Positions 45,777 to 55,821 of a DNA stretch of 55,821 nt are shown here, in pieces. The stretch covers positions 1 through 55,821 of the forward strand of contig NZ_JAOXHJ010000005.1 in NCBI RefSeq assembly GCF_025780055.1, given 5' to 3'. The notes under the pieces were generated by a model. The model did no database searches. It worked only from the letters and a program-made list of their open reading frames with translations, and was not told where the DNA came from. The stretch is from Ureaplasma zalophigenitalium (lineage in GTDB: Bacteria; Bacillota_I; Bacilli_A; Mycoplasmatales; Mycoplasmoidaceae). A program made the position numbers and the translations under genes. Positions within the stretch are counted from its first letter, which is position 1. The number at the start of each line of letters is the position of its first letter.

Positions 45777-47366
45777 TTATTTTTTATTTTTTCAAGCAAT
45801 GTATTCTTCATATCCTTCAAGAGCACCTGCAGGCTGATCTTTTTCATTTTGTGGATAAACTCTATCAATTTCACGGAAACGACGAGATGTAAAGGCAATA
45901 CTTGATAATAAATCTTCATATTCTTTACCTCAGTTTTTTGAATTTAAAATATTCCCTGACTTAGATCAACCAGAAAAACCAGCACCTAACGTATTAATAT
46001 TTAAATTGTAAAAGAATTTCAGGTGAGTATTTGATAAATCACGAATGTGTTCAGAACCAGGGACACTAGCTGTTCCGATAGTAGGTATTTTGTTAATTAA
46101 ATCCGCACCATACAATTCTTTTAAATATTCAATACTTGATAACTTACCTTTATCAGATGTTGAAATTGTTAAAATTGAGAAGTAGTTAGGGTAAATACCA
46201 AGTGATAACGTTTGGTCTAACACGTGGAATGACGAAGCGTAGTAATTAATATCTGTTTTGTTAGCACGATGTTTTTTATATGGACTCTTACCTTCTTTAA
46301 ACACCTTATAAACTGTTTCTGACTTAGGATCTTTATAATCCATTAAATCTTCATCAGCGAATAATTTGACTGGTGTCTTGTTAATTTTGAATTTTTCTTT
46401 AGCTTTTAAAGCTTCCAATTCTTCTTTAGGCATTCCAAATAATTCTGAGTATTTTTGTAATAATCAGTGTGTACCAGCGATTCCATAAGTCGAACTTCAT
46501 CCATCATTACCCATAAAAACCATGTGATTTTTATTCGAGTTTTTAATTAAACGTAAAGGAGTAAAACCAGGATTATTTACAAGGTGATCACGATAAGTTT
46601 CGCCGTTCGGACCTTTATAAGATTGAGCGGCTCCTTTGTCGTTATAAACATATATTAAATAATCAAATTTTCCACCGAAACCATCTAATAAGTCGTTTAC
46701 GACTTTTGTTTTAGCAGCTGCATCACTAGAGCCGTGGACAATTGCAGCACCAAATGATCATTGACTGTCTAATAGTTCTGCTCCTCTTTCGCTCGGAACT
46801 GGGAATTTAAGGCCTAATCCAGGTAAATCTTCAAAATCAGGGGAAGTATATAGTAGTGGGTTATCATCGGGTTGGTAAATACTAATAACATTCATATTTT
46901 CGACGTCTAAATCAGAAGGTCCAACACGAGATGTTAATCCCACAGTTGCTTTCTGCTCACGTAATTTCTTTCAGAATGGGGAATTCGCATACATTTTAAT
47001 ATCGTGTTTTAAATTTGCGATTTGTTTTTCTGCTTCCTCTGCAAATGTTTTTGAATACTTACCTGCATCAATTAGAGGTTTAAAAGTTGATGATTTTGTT
47101 AGATCAATTGCTTCATCTAAACCTTTAGCTAAATTTCGAAGTTGTTCAAATGGAGAATTTCAAAAGCGAGCAAAATAATATGCATCTATAGGACCAGAAT
47201 TTCCATATTTTTTTTGCGCCCCTTTTTTAGCTAAAATATCGCTTATAATTTCATTTTTAGTTTTAGTTTTACAGCTGGCTGTGATGGCAGCAATTCCCCC
47301 AAGTGCAGCAATAGCCCCAAAACCTAATAAAGAAAAACCAAGCATTTTCTTGTTAATTTTTTTCAT
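45777..47366 (-). CDS. Lipoprotein, paralogue of the gene at 39690-41321
   Basis: 529 residues through several TGA(Trp) codons. Signal MKKINKKMLGFSLLGFGAIA, lipobox ITASC (Cys32). It shares with its paralogue the blocks WNSPFEQLRNLAKGLDEAIDL, MYANSPFWKKLREQ, MPKEELEALKAKEKFKI, HRANKTDINYYASSFHVLDQ, STSDKGKLSSIEYLK, and the FTSRRFREIDRVYP-type end, finishing WKNKK as the other finishes WKANKK. The two clearly arose by duplication and have diverged well beyond allelic level. AGAGTG lies before the ATG; TACAAT (47441-47446, minus) may be the -10, leaving a ~75-base leader with an inverted repeat. Confidence 0.8.
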
Positions 47367-47386
47367 GAATAATCACTCTTTCTATT

Positions 47387-47419
47387 GATCAACACAGTTA
47401 AAAACACTAAAAGTTGATC
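47387..47419 (-). promoter_or_regulatory. Inverted repeat in the leader of the paralogous lipoprotein gene
   Basis: GATCAAC (47387-47393) and GTTGATC (47413-47419), 19 bases apart, between the probable -10 and the ribosome site. It could form a leader hairpin or a protein site. Confidence 0.3.
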
Positions 47420-47507
47420 TTTTTTTCTTTTTTCACTATGATTGTACCAAATATTGCAAAAAGCAACCATACATCAGCACCCAAAAATATCAAAAAAATA
47501 AAAAAGA

Positions 47508-47538
47508 AAAAAATCGCAGTTGTTATCTACGATTTTTT
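47508..47538 (-). terminator. Terminator of the tex-lipoprotein operon
   Basis: Arms AAAAAATCG and CGATTTTTT with a 13-base loop that includes the stop codon of the gene ending at 47527. U-tract on the minus strand. Weak stem. Confidence 0.6.
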
Positions 47539-48324
47539 GGACAGTTGAAACCGCTGTTTATGTGTTAATTTTAAAGGCGCTTCTCCTATAAAAATAGAAA
47601 CTTCTACAGTTAAATCAAGATTTTCGGGATCATTGGTCTCATATATTTGTAAATCAGTTACCTTAATTATTAATTGATTAAAAGGAGGTTGATTTTTATA
47701 AGTTTGAATCTTCGTAAGAGTAGGGTTATCCACATTTAAAATCAGAGCTTCGTCTCCTAGTTTTTTAATTTCGTGAGCTGAGGCATTTTTATATTCAGGT
47801 TTAAGTTGAACACCAAAGAAATCAAGTTGTAATTCTTTGTTTTTGGTTAGCGCTTCTTTTAAATACTTTTGATAACGCAGTTTTGTGTTGTATCTATTTA
47901 ATTCGTCAGCCGAAATATATTCTTGGATATGTTCCACAATTTTTTCTTGGTTTTGATAAGTAATTTTAATCTCAAAAAACAAAATATTATCACCCAATAA
48001 GCGTGGTTTATTAATGACTTCATAACTTAATTCATCGGGATTAATTTCATCTTTTGTTTGAAAATTAGGTTTAAGAATTTTAAAGATAGTGTAATCTTGC
48101 GGATCTTTTTCATTGCGTGCAAAGCTTTTTAATGCTTGCTCTGCCGTAATAGATCTAGTACCGTAATTCTCGTTGATTTTAATAATTGGTTTGTTAATCT
48201 TACGCAAAACAACTTCACTAATTTCCTTTTTAGCACAAGCAAAAGCTATTAAGGGCAATGTGCTACATAAACCCAAAGAAAAAGCTAATCCAGAAAAAAT
48301 ATGTCATTTTTTTTGTTTCTTCAT
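47527..48324 (-). CDS. Small lipoprotein of unknown function
   Basis: 265 residues from ATG 48322-48324; a TGA(Trp) at codon 7 hides the start in standard code. Signal MKKQKKWHIFSGLAFSLGLC, then lipobox AFAC (Cys34). The mature domain is ~230 residues, alpha/beta, with no Cys and no motif recognised. It begins three bases after the tex stop, so it is co-transcribed with tex, an odd partner for a surface protein. Confidence 0.75.
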
Positions 48325-48327
48325 AAT

Positions 48328-50457
48328 TTAGAGTACCGCCACGACAATCTGTTGTTTACTAATATTGATTTTATCAATTTTTACCTTGATTTTCATATTA
48401 ATAGATAAATCAGACGCATTTACAACAAGTTTGTTAGGAGCAAAAACACTCTTAGGAAGACCAATATCAATAAAAAGACCAAAATCAGTGACGTTCGTAA
48501 TAATTCCATCATATATCTCGTTAATCTGTAAATCATCAATTTTTTTTAATTGGTTTCAAAATAATAAAGATCCATAATCATCCCGAACATCATATGTTGG
48601 GTTATTTAAGGCTTCAAGAATGTAATTAATTGTTCAATGTGAAAGGTTGAATTCAAGACTTAACTGATTTATTAAATCGGTATCGAGCTTCAAATTAACG
48701 CTTTGATTCAGCACATCATCGGCCGTAATATTTAATTTATGCATTAGTTGCTTAGCTGTATCATAATCATCCGGATGAATAATGGTACTATCAAGCACCT
48801 CGGGTGAATTATGTACACGTAAAAAACCGATTGCTTGCATATAAACTTGTGGTGTTACATAGGGAATTTTTTTAATTTCTTCGCGCGACTTGATTGTTTT
48901 ATTAGATTCTAAATATTTCATAATACTATTAGCTGCGCGTTTATTTAAACCAGATATTCTCGCTAATAAGTATTTATTGGAAAGATTAATATCCACACCA
49001 ACCTGATTTACACAATATGATACACAAAAATCTAATTCCTCATTTAACATTTTAGTATCTAAATCATGTTGGTATTGTCCAACACCAATGTTTTCAGGAT
49101 CAATTTTAATTAACTCGCTTAATGGATCTAAAACACGTCGAGCAATACTAATAGCTGAACGCACATTAACAGGAAAATTACTCAACTCCTCATTAGCGAT
49201 TTCATTAACTGAATATGCTGATGCTCCGTCTTCATTAACACTTACAAAAGGGATTTTTAACTCTCTATTTTTTAAAAATTGATTAACTCAAATTAAAGTT
49301 TCGGTTGATGCAGTTTTATTCCCAATTGCAATTAAACCGACATTATTTTTAGTTAATAAATCATATAAGAGATCCTCGGATTGATGAACTTTTTTAAAAG
49401 GTTCGTGCGGATAGATCGTTTGTGTTGCTAAAACGTTATTAAATGGATCTATGACTGCTATTTTACAACCGTGTGCGAATCCAGGATCGATGCTTAAAAT
49501 AGTTTGGGGCAATACAGGTTTAGTTAATAATAAGTGTTTTAGATTATTACTAAAAACTTTAATACTTTGCTCCTGTGCCTTGTTAGTTAATTCCTTGTGC
49601 ACACTATTAATAACAGCAGGAAAGACTAAACGTTTTAACCCGTCTTTAGCGGCTTTGGCTATATAGGGTGCGCAATCAGTATCCCTTTTTTTATGATATT
49701 TATTAGCAACAAAATTAATAATATAATCTTCATCGAAAACAAATTTTAACGATAAAATTTTAGCTTCAACCGCTCGGTTAATTGCCATAATTTGATAAGC
49801 CTTTAAAAAGCTTATCTTGTTCTTTCAATCATAGTATAAATGATATTTTTCTTCTTCATCAAGTTCTTGCTTAGATATTTTAGTTTGAACATAACCATAA
49901 TTTCACAAACTCTTAAGAGCCATTTGTGAACCAATTGGATCTTGGGCAATGATTGAGGCTACAATATCACAGGCTTTGTCGATAGCTATTTCCACTGTTG
50001 GTAATTGTTCGTTTAAAAAATCAACAGCAACCTGTTTAACATTAGTTTTATAATCATTTTTTAAAATCAAATGAGCCAAAGGTTCTAAACCTAATTCAAT
50101 CGCTTTTTTAGCTTTTGTAACTCGGTTACTCATGTACGGTTCATACAACGTTTCTAATTCGCTTAGTGTTTGAGCATTTTGAATAGCTGCGAGCAATTCA
50201 TTTGTTAATAAATCCTTAGATTCTAAAGTTTGAATAATGAAAGATCGGCGTTTATCTAATTTGATTAAATAATTGTATCGATCCGCAATCTTTTTAATCA
50301 AATGTTCATCCATGTTATTTGTTTTTGCTTTTTGATAACGAGCGATATAGGCGATGGTGTTTTCTTGTTTTAATAATTCTAATACATTACGAATATAAAC
50401 CTCGTTAATGTTGTTTTCGTTGCTCATTGAGCGGATAATATTTTCGTATGTTTGCAT
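48328..50457 (-). CDS. tex: Tex-family S1 RNA-binding transcription accessory protein
   Basis: 709 residues through several TGA(Trp) codons. N-terminal Tex helices (TIAYIARYQKAKTNNMDEHL, SELETLYEPYMSNRVTKAKK), the YqgF/RNase H-like domain (ILSIDPGFAHGCKIAVID), helix-hairpin-helix repeats (SLNKRAANSIMKYLE-type; VNVRSAISIARRVLDPL), and a C-terminal S1 fold (TNVTDFGLFIDIG). Binds RNA and RNA polymerase; role in transcription-repair links is proposed for homologues. AAGGTATTTAG precedes the ATG. Confidence 0.94.
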
Positions 50458-50494
50458 CTAAATACCTTATTATTCTTCTTATTTTGTTATCATT

Positions 50495-50504
50495 TATAAT
50501 TATA
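50495..50504. promoter_or_regulatory. Overlapping divergent -10 elements
   Basis: TATAATTATA reads TATAAT on both strands (50495-50500 plus; 50499-50504 minus), between divergent tex and the protease lipoprotein gene, each about 30-45 bases from its start codon. Occupancy by polymerase in one direction would exclude the other. Confidence 0.4.
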
Positions 50505-50530
50505 TTTAATTGTATGTTAATTGGTGAGTT

Positions 50531-52648
50531 ATGAAAAAACAATTTAAAAAAAGAATATGACAATGAGCTATTTTATCTTTTAGTTTTGGAGCTAGCGCAA
50601 TCGCTGCGACAGGCTGTAGTTTTTTGCGTCGCATCCCAGGATTAAATTTTTTGCAAAAAGCTTATGCTATAAAAATGCTACCAGCTAATGAATACGAAAC
50701 ACTACCTTCTACAATGACGGATGAAATGATTTTGAAGAGTTTTGTTTTTGTATTCAAAGACACAAAAGAAGAGGTTATTTTAGAACAAAAAAACTTACAC
50801 ATTAAGAATAAAATCCCTAATGATAAGCAAGGTTCTTTAGATTTAGTTTTATATGATGAAAAATTAAACAAACACTTTAACGTGTCGATTAAAAACGTTT
50901 TTATTAACGATAAAATTTATAATGAAATTGCAAATCTTCTCGAACCAACACCACAAGTATATAGTTTAGACGAAATGTTAAATTTGCATGGTTCACCGTT
51001 TGAAATTATTAACGAAAACCCTTATTACCGGGAATATTTAAAAAAGGCTAATAATTATTTTAACCAAATTACAAGAGATGACGAAGTTGTTAAATTTTAT
51101 TTAAATAAGACGGGCTTTCTTGGTTTTAATACAAATGAAGCGACCAGACTAGATTTACTGAAAACAACAAGAACCAGCCAATCATTAAAATACCAAGTTT
51201 CTTTTTTGAATTACATTGCGCGCGACGAACTTTTGAAAGCAAATGAAATTGAGACAGATTGGGATGTTGATATAGATATCATTAATCAATTAATCAAAAA
51301 TAATCCATATGGCTATTTACCAAGTAGTTTTCTACAGTTTTTTAATTGATTAACACCAAGTGAATATACACGTTTAATACAAAGAAAAAATATATGAGCA
51401 ACAGATGTGCAAGTAGAAGGGATTAGTTTCCGTTCATCTGACCGACATGGCGAATTAGAATTGTATATTTTGCTATCAAATAACAAATATATTTATAAAA
51501 AAATTACGCATCATAATAGTTTATTAAAAACAAATGAGGATTATTACCAATATATTTTTGATCGAACAATTAGTTTGAATATGCTACAAACGAATGAGAA
51601 AAATGATCTTAACATCATTAGCGGAACGGGTTTTATTTTGGATCGAGTCATAACAGATGACCCTGATACATATACATTTTTAGTTGCTACAAATAACCAT
51701 GTGTTAAACTTACGCTCTTATAATGACAAAGAAGAGCCTATTAAATGGTTTAACCAAGAAACCTACAATCAATTTTTAGAAGATCATAAAACCGATATTT
51801 CTAATGAGGCTTACGAAGATAAAGATCGTTATAAATATCTTTTATGGGGAAAGACACCAGAGAAATCAGCTATTTCCAATAGTTTTTCATCAATTAATGG
51901 TGTTGGTTTTTCTCGATTGTCCAAAGTTTTAAATTATACAGAAAACAATTATCTCACACCCTTCTTTTTTATGCCACAATTAACTGGACATGATTTGATT
52001 TTTAAAACTCATGAAAATGAAATTAAAAACTTACATCAATTACAAAATGGAACAATTGATTTTGTCGTAATCAAAATGCAGGTTAACAAAGAAGATGTAA
52101 CTAAACAACTTCCAGAATTAAGTAAAATTATAGGAACTGATCGAGAAGAACAGTGATATGTTAAATATCAACCAAAATACCGATACCATCCACAAATAAC
52201 AACCTTCTCAGCTGGATATGTTGGAGCTTCTGACCACTCTACTGGACTAAGTTTATGAAAAGGTTCAAAAGGTGTTGGTAACTTAGTTATTGGGAGTGAA
52301 CACACTATTCACAAGACAAATATATTAACAAACGGTAAACAGCCTTTAGGTCCAGACGACTATCGTTATAATATAGGTAGTCAGATTTATACATCTGATG
52401 AACTAGGTAGCTTAGCAGGAGGATCAAGTGGTTCAATGATGATTGATGCCAATTTTAATTTAATTGGGATTCATTATGCAGGATTGCAAGAAGGAAATAT
52501 AACTAATCGTAGTAATGCTATTATCGGTAATCTTTTTTACTCATATAGTCCAGATTTACAGGGAGATACCGATGCTATTGCAGCATTAAGAACTTATTTA
52601 AAAGCACAGGATATTTACACAATTAAATATAATCCATCCAACAAATAA
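50531..52648 (+). CDS. Second DUF31-type serine protease lipoprotein
   Basis: 705 residues through many TGA(Trp) codons. Signal [20 protein letters not shown], lipobox AATGC (Cys29). N-terminal ~330 residues: alpha/beta region with no clear domain. Protease part: [18 protein letters not shown] (His390), [10 protein letters not shown] (Asp510), then [14 protein letters not shown] and [10 protein letters not shown] (Ser633) with LIGIHYAG, the full trypsin-like DUF31 pattern. Smaller than the protease lipoprotein at 28049 and without its beta repeats. Surface host-protein cleavage is likely; Ig specificity is not demonstrated. mnmG follows after 11 bases. Confidence 0.85.
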
Positions 52649-52659
52649 CGGAGGTAAGA

Positions 52660-54516
52660 ATGAATTTTCAAAAAATGTATGATGTAATAGTAGTGGGAGC
52701 TGGCCATGCTGGTTTAGAGGCTTGTTTTGCAACAGCTAAATCTAATTTGCGCACTTGCTTAATTACCCTGAATAAAAAAAGCATTGGTCTAATGCCATGC
52801 AATCCATCGATCGGAGGTCCTGCCAAAGGAATTGTAACTCGAGAAATTGATGCATTAGGAGGGATGCAAGCAAAAGCAGCAGATGCTTGTGCGATGCAGA
52901 TGAAAATTTTAAATTCATCAAAAGGTCCTGGTGTATGAGCAATTCGTTCACAAACCGATAAAGTAGCTTATCATAATTGATTTGTTAAAGCGGTTGAGCA
53001 ACAAGATAATTTAGATTTATACGAAGCTGAAGTAACTGATTTAATTATCGAAGATGACCAAATAAAAGGTGTGATTATTAATCAAAAAGAAAAACTTTAT
53101 GCCTCTGTAGTTATTTTAACAACAGGAACTTATTTACAATCAGTAACCCATAAAGGAGCATTGAAAATTAATGAAGGTCCAGATGGTTTAAATAATGCTC
53201 AATCTTTATCATCAGCTTTAGCAAAACTAGGTTTTGAGCTAATTCGCTTAAAAACAGGTACACCTCCCCGGATCAAAAAAGATTCTATTAATTACGAAAA
53301 TATGATTTACGAACCTGGTACTAATGATTTAATTGCGTTTAGTCATTACCAACCTATATATAAACCTTTTGATGAACAACTCCCATGCTATATTATTCAT
53401 ACTAGTCAGCCTCTGCATGATTTAATTAATGCTCATTTAAAAGATTCTGCCATGTATGGTGGAATGATTGATGGCGTCGGACCTCGTTATTGCCCTTCAA
53501 TTGAAGATAAAATTGTTAAGTTTGCAAATAAACCACGACACCAAATCTTTGTTGAGCCAGAATCATATTCGCTCGATTCCATTTATTTAGGCGGTTTTTC
53601 TACATCGATGCCAATTGATGTCCAAGAAAAAATGATTCGTATGCTACCAGGATTAGAAAAATGTGAAATTCTAAAATACGCCTACGCGATTGAATATGAT
53701 GCAATTGACCCAACACAACTTTATCCTACGCTCGAATCAAAAAAAATTAAAAATTTATATTTTGCCGGTCAAATCAACGGGACAAGTGGTTATGAAGAAG
53801 CCGCTGCCCAGGGTTTAATGGCAGCAATTAATGTAATTTTAAAATTCCAAAACAAGCCACCTCTAATTTTAAAAAGAACAGAGGCCTATATTGGTGTTAT
53901 GATAGATGATATTGTAACTAAAGGTATTATAGAGCCGTATAGATTATTAACATCGCGCGCTGAACATCGTTTATCATTACGTAATGATAATGCAGATGAT
54001 CGCTTAATTCAATATGGATATGATATTGGATTGGTATCACAAGCAATGTATGATGATTATTTGCAATCACAAGAAAACTTCGGTGCAGTTATTACATGGC
54101 TGAAAAAGACAACAATAGGACAAATTTCAGCACTAAAAAACACCACAACAAAAACTAATGTTAGTTTGTTTGATTATTTGAAAAGACCAGAAATTAAATT
54201 AGCAGATTTATTAGTTTATGAAAAAGAATTCGCCAATTTTGATAATCAATTAATTTCTAAAATTCAAATCGCTGTCAAATACGAAGGTTATATTAAGAAT
54301 CAAGAAGAACATTTGCGCCAATTGCATAGTTTGGATGAATTCAAATTAGATCCCTCAATTGAATACCACAAAATTCCCAATATTTCACTAGAAACAAGGG
54401 ATAAATTAGCTAAAATCCGCCCATTAGACTTACAACAAGCATCACGAATTTCAGGTGTTAACTTAGTTGATATCGCAATGATTAAATATTATTTGGAGCA
54501 CAAAAAAGATGAATAA
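52660..54516 (+). CDS. mnmG: tRNA uridine-5-carboxymethylaminomethyl modification enzyme MnmG
   Basis: 618 residues, with TGA(Trp) at 52936 and 52978. FAD site [11 protein letters not shown] (residues 11-21), [20 protein letters not shown] with the catalytic-loop Cys, [28 protein letters not shown], and [18 protein letters not shown]. With MnmE it installs the wobble U34 modification. GGAGG precedes the ATG. Overlaps rsmG by eight bases (gidA-gidB pair). Confidence 0.97.
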
Positions 54517-55219
54517 AGAAATGTTTGTGAAGGAAATTAAAGAACTTTTTCCACACTTAAACAAAGAACAAATTGGTTTAATTATTAATTATAAAAATTT
54601 AGTTCAAGAATATAATCAGTACTTTAATTTAACACGATTAGATGATGAATCAAAAATATATCAAGAATTTTTATGGGATTCTCTTTTGCCTTATAGTGAC
54701 CAAAGTATTATGCCAATTGATGCACACAAGCGACTAATTGATATAGGGTCAGGTTCTGGTATCCCAGGAATTTTAATTGCGATAGTTTTTACATCCTATC
54801 AAGTTGTTTTGTTAGAAGCTAATGCTAAAAAATGTACTTTTTTAACAAAAGTTATTAAGCAACTACAATTAAGAAATGTTGAAATTTGGAATATGCGAGC
54901 AGAAGAAATGACGCTAGCGATGCGCGAATCCTTTGATATTGCAACTGCTCGCGCTGTGGCTAGCTTATATAAAATATTAGAAATATCAACACCTTTTGTC
55001 AAAGTAAATGGCATTTTAATTGAACCGAAAGGTTTAGCTTACGAAGCTGAAGTCAGTGAAGCATTAAATACAATTAAGTTGCTTAATTTAACATTACTAA
55101 AAAACAATTCATATGTTTCAAATACTAAAACAAATAATGTTTTAGTATATCAAAAAAACAAACCTACAAATAAACGATACCCACGGAAATGATCTCAGAT
55201 TGTAGTTAAACCTTTATAA
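54509..55219 (+). CDS. rsmG: 16S rRNA (guanine527-N7)-methyltransferase RsmG
   Basis: 236 residues; TGA(Trp) at 55190 is followed by eight codons to TAA 55217. YFNLTRLDDESKIYQEFLWDSLL, SAM motif LIDIGSGSGIPGILIA, and ATARAVASL match RsmG. Methylates G527 in 16S rRNA using SAM. ATG overlaps the mnmG stop, so translation is coupled. Confidence 0.95.
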
Positions 55220-55267
55220 ATGAGTGTAGTTGTTTTAAAAAGTCGGTTTCTCAAATAATCCTATCTT

Positions 55268-55821
55268 TTATGAACTATATAATGAAAACGGCGTTAAAAT
55301 TTGGAAGTGTAAGAAAAATGGGGGTAAGCCAAACGGCTTACCCTTTCTTCATCTCTTTAAAAATTTTTTGAACCGTAGGAAACTTGGGGGTATATTATAC
55401 AACACCTTTTTTGTTTCATCATAAAAATAAGAATAATCCACAGTGTAATCAATATTTTCTTTTAATATCTCCCCATTAAACATTACTTTGGGCTTAGCTT
55501 CGGTTTGCATACCATATCTATATTTAGGTTTATCAAAAGAAACTGATGCGTTTGTGATATCGCTTAATAAATTCTTTGAATCTGTATTTTTATAGTTGTT
55601 ACGAGTAAATACTTTAATTCTTGCAACACCACCAAAAAGTTTTTGACTAATCACCCATTGATTATCACGATTCACGTAACTTAAATCAAGATTAGAAAAC
55701 TCTTCATCTGAAAATTTTATTTTTGCATCATTTTTATCATTTTTTACAGATGCAACAATCGAAAACCTTTGATGAGGAGCTAATTTAATTTCTTTATCTA
55801 GCTCTATTGTTCTTAACCCAC
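55268..55821 (-). CDS. Surface protein, 3' part; probable frameshift near the end
   Basis: The frame enters from the right edge (GLRTIELDKEIKLAPHQRFS...) and stays open through TGA(Trp) at 55349 to TAA 55268-55270. The visible ~165 residues are beta-rich, with KVFTRNNYKNTDSKNLLSD and DYTVDYSYFYDETKKVLY, resembling mollicute surface-protein repeats; family unknown. After KKVLYNIPP the read frame crosses a hairpin and becomes unlike protein, whereas a one-base shift at the C5 tract (55388-55392 on the plus strand) gives FPTVQKIFKEMKKG and a stop at 55338-55340, right at the hairpin. A slipped C-run or sequencing error is therefore likely. Confidence 0.55.
55322..55343. terminator. Hairpin between rsmG and the convergent surface-protein gene
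   Basis: GGGTAAGCC and GGCTTACCC with an AAAC loop, the most GC-rich stem in the window. On the minus strand it is followed by CCATTTTTCTT, a usable U-tract; on the plus strand by TTTCTTC. Confidence 0.65.

Noticed and set aside
48365-48577. Plus-strand frame at the end of tex
   Set aside because: Opposite the S1 domain of tex; no ribosome site.

Overview
The window comes from a Ureaplasma-type mollicute. It is very AT-rich. UGA is read as tryptophan: almost every long gene, including ureC, rpsB, ffh, dnaX, ftsH and mnmG, is open only if in-frame TGA codons are decoded. It carries a complete urease operon, ureABCEFGD, next to a typical minimal mollicute gene set. UreC is 606 residues here; from memory the human ureaplasmas have 598, so an animal ureaplasma is more likely than U. 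parvum or U. urealyticum. That species inference rests on memory and was not checked.

Layout. 1-5.1 kb: 3' part of a very large repeat-rich coiled surface protein (+). 5.2-8.6 kb (-): a tight cluster with a siderophore-type ABC ATPase, a small membrane protein, TlyA-like rRNA methyltransferase and DinB polymerase. 8.9-14.2 kb (+): the urease operon. 14.3-15.4 kb (+): a two-gene module that looks like a toxin-antitoxin pair. 15.4-18.5 kb (+): cinA-type amidase, recA, rny. 18.5-19.4 kb (-): small membrane protein and deoxynucleoside kinase. 19.5-24.0 kb (+): dnaX, ybaB/ebfC, recR, ffh, and a small UGA-containing ferredoxin. 24.1-35.4 kb: a large lipoprotein, a convergent His/Cys-rich metal-binding protein, a lipoprotein with a trypsin-like protease domain, uvrA, and another lipoprotein. 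35.5-39.6 kb (+): hpt, ftsH, serS. 39.7-50.5 kb (-): a lipoprotein cluster with two paralogues on either side of rpsB, two further lipoproteins with His motifs, one more lipoprotein and tex. 50.5-55.2 kb (+): a second protease lipoprotein, mnmG, rsmG. The window ends inside another surface protein (-).

How the genes fit together. Urease hydrolyses urea to ammonia and, in ureaplasmas, supports ATP synthesis; its nickel must be delivered by UreE/F/G/D. UreE here has no His-rich tail, while a separate 235-residue protein ends in 29 His and 16 Cys, so nickel buffering may have moved to that protein. The siderophore-type ATPase and the His-bearing lipoproteins add to a metal-handling theme. The two serine-protease lipoproteins fit the mycoplasma DUF31/immunoglobulin-protease superfamily and suggest host-protein cleavage at the cell surface.

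No tRNA, rRNA, CRISPR array or insertion sequence was recognised. No gene-free stretch exceeds 300 bases; the longest (8629-8915) is described. Promoter calls are by eye and weak.
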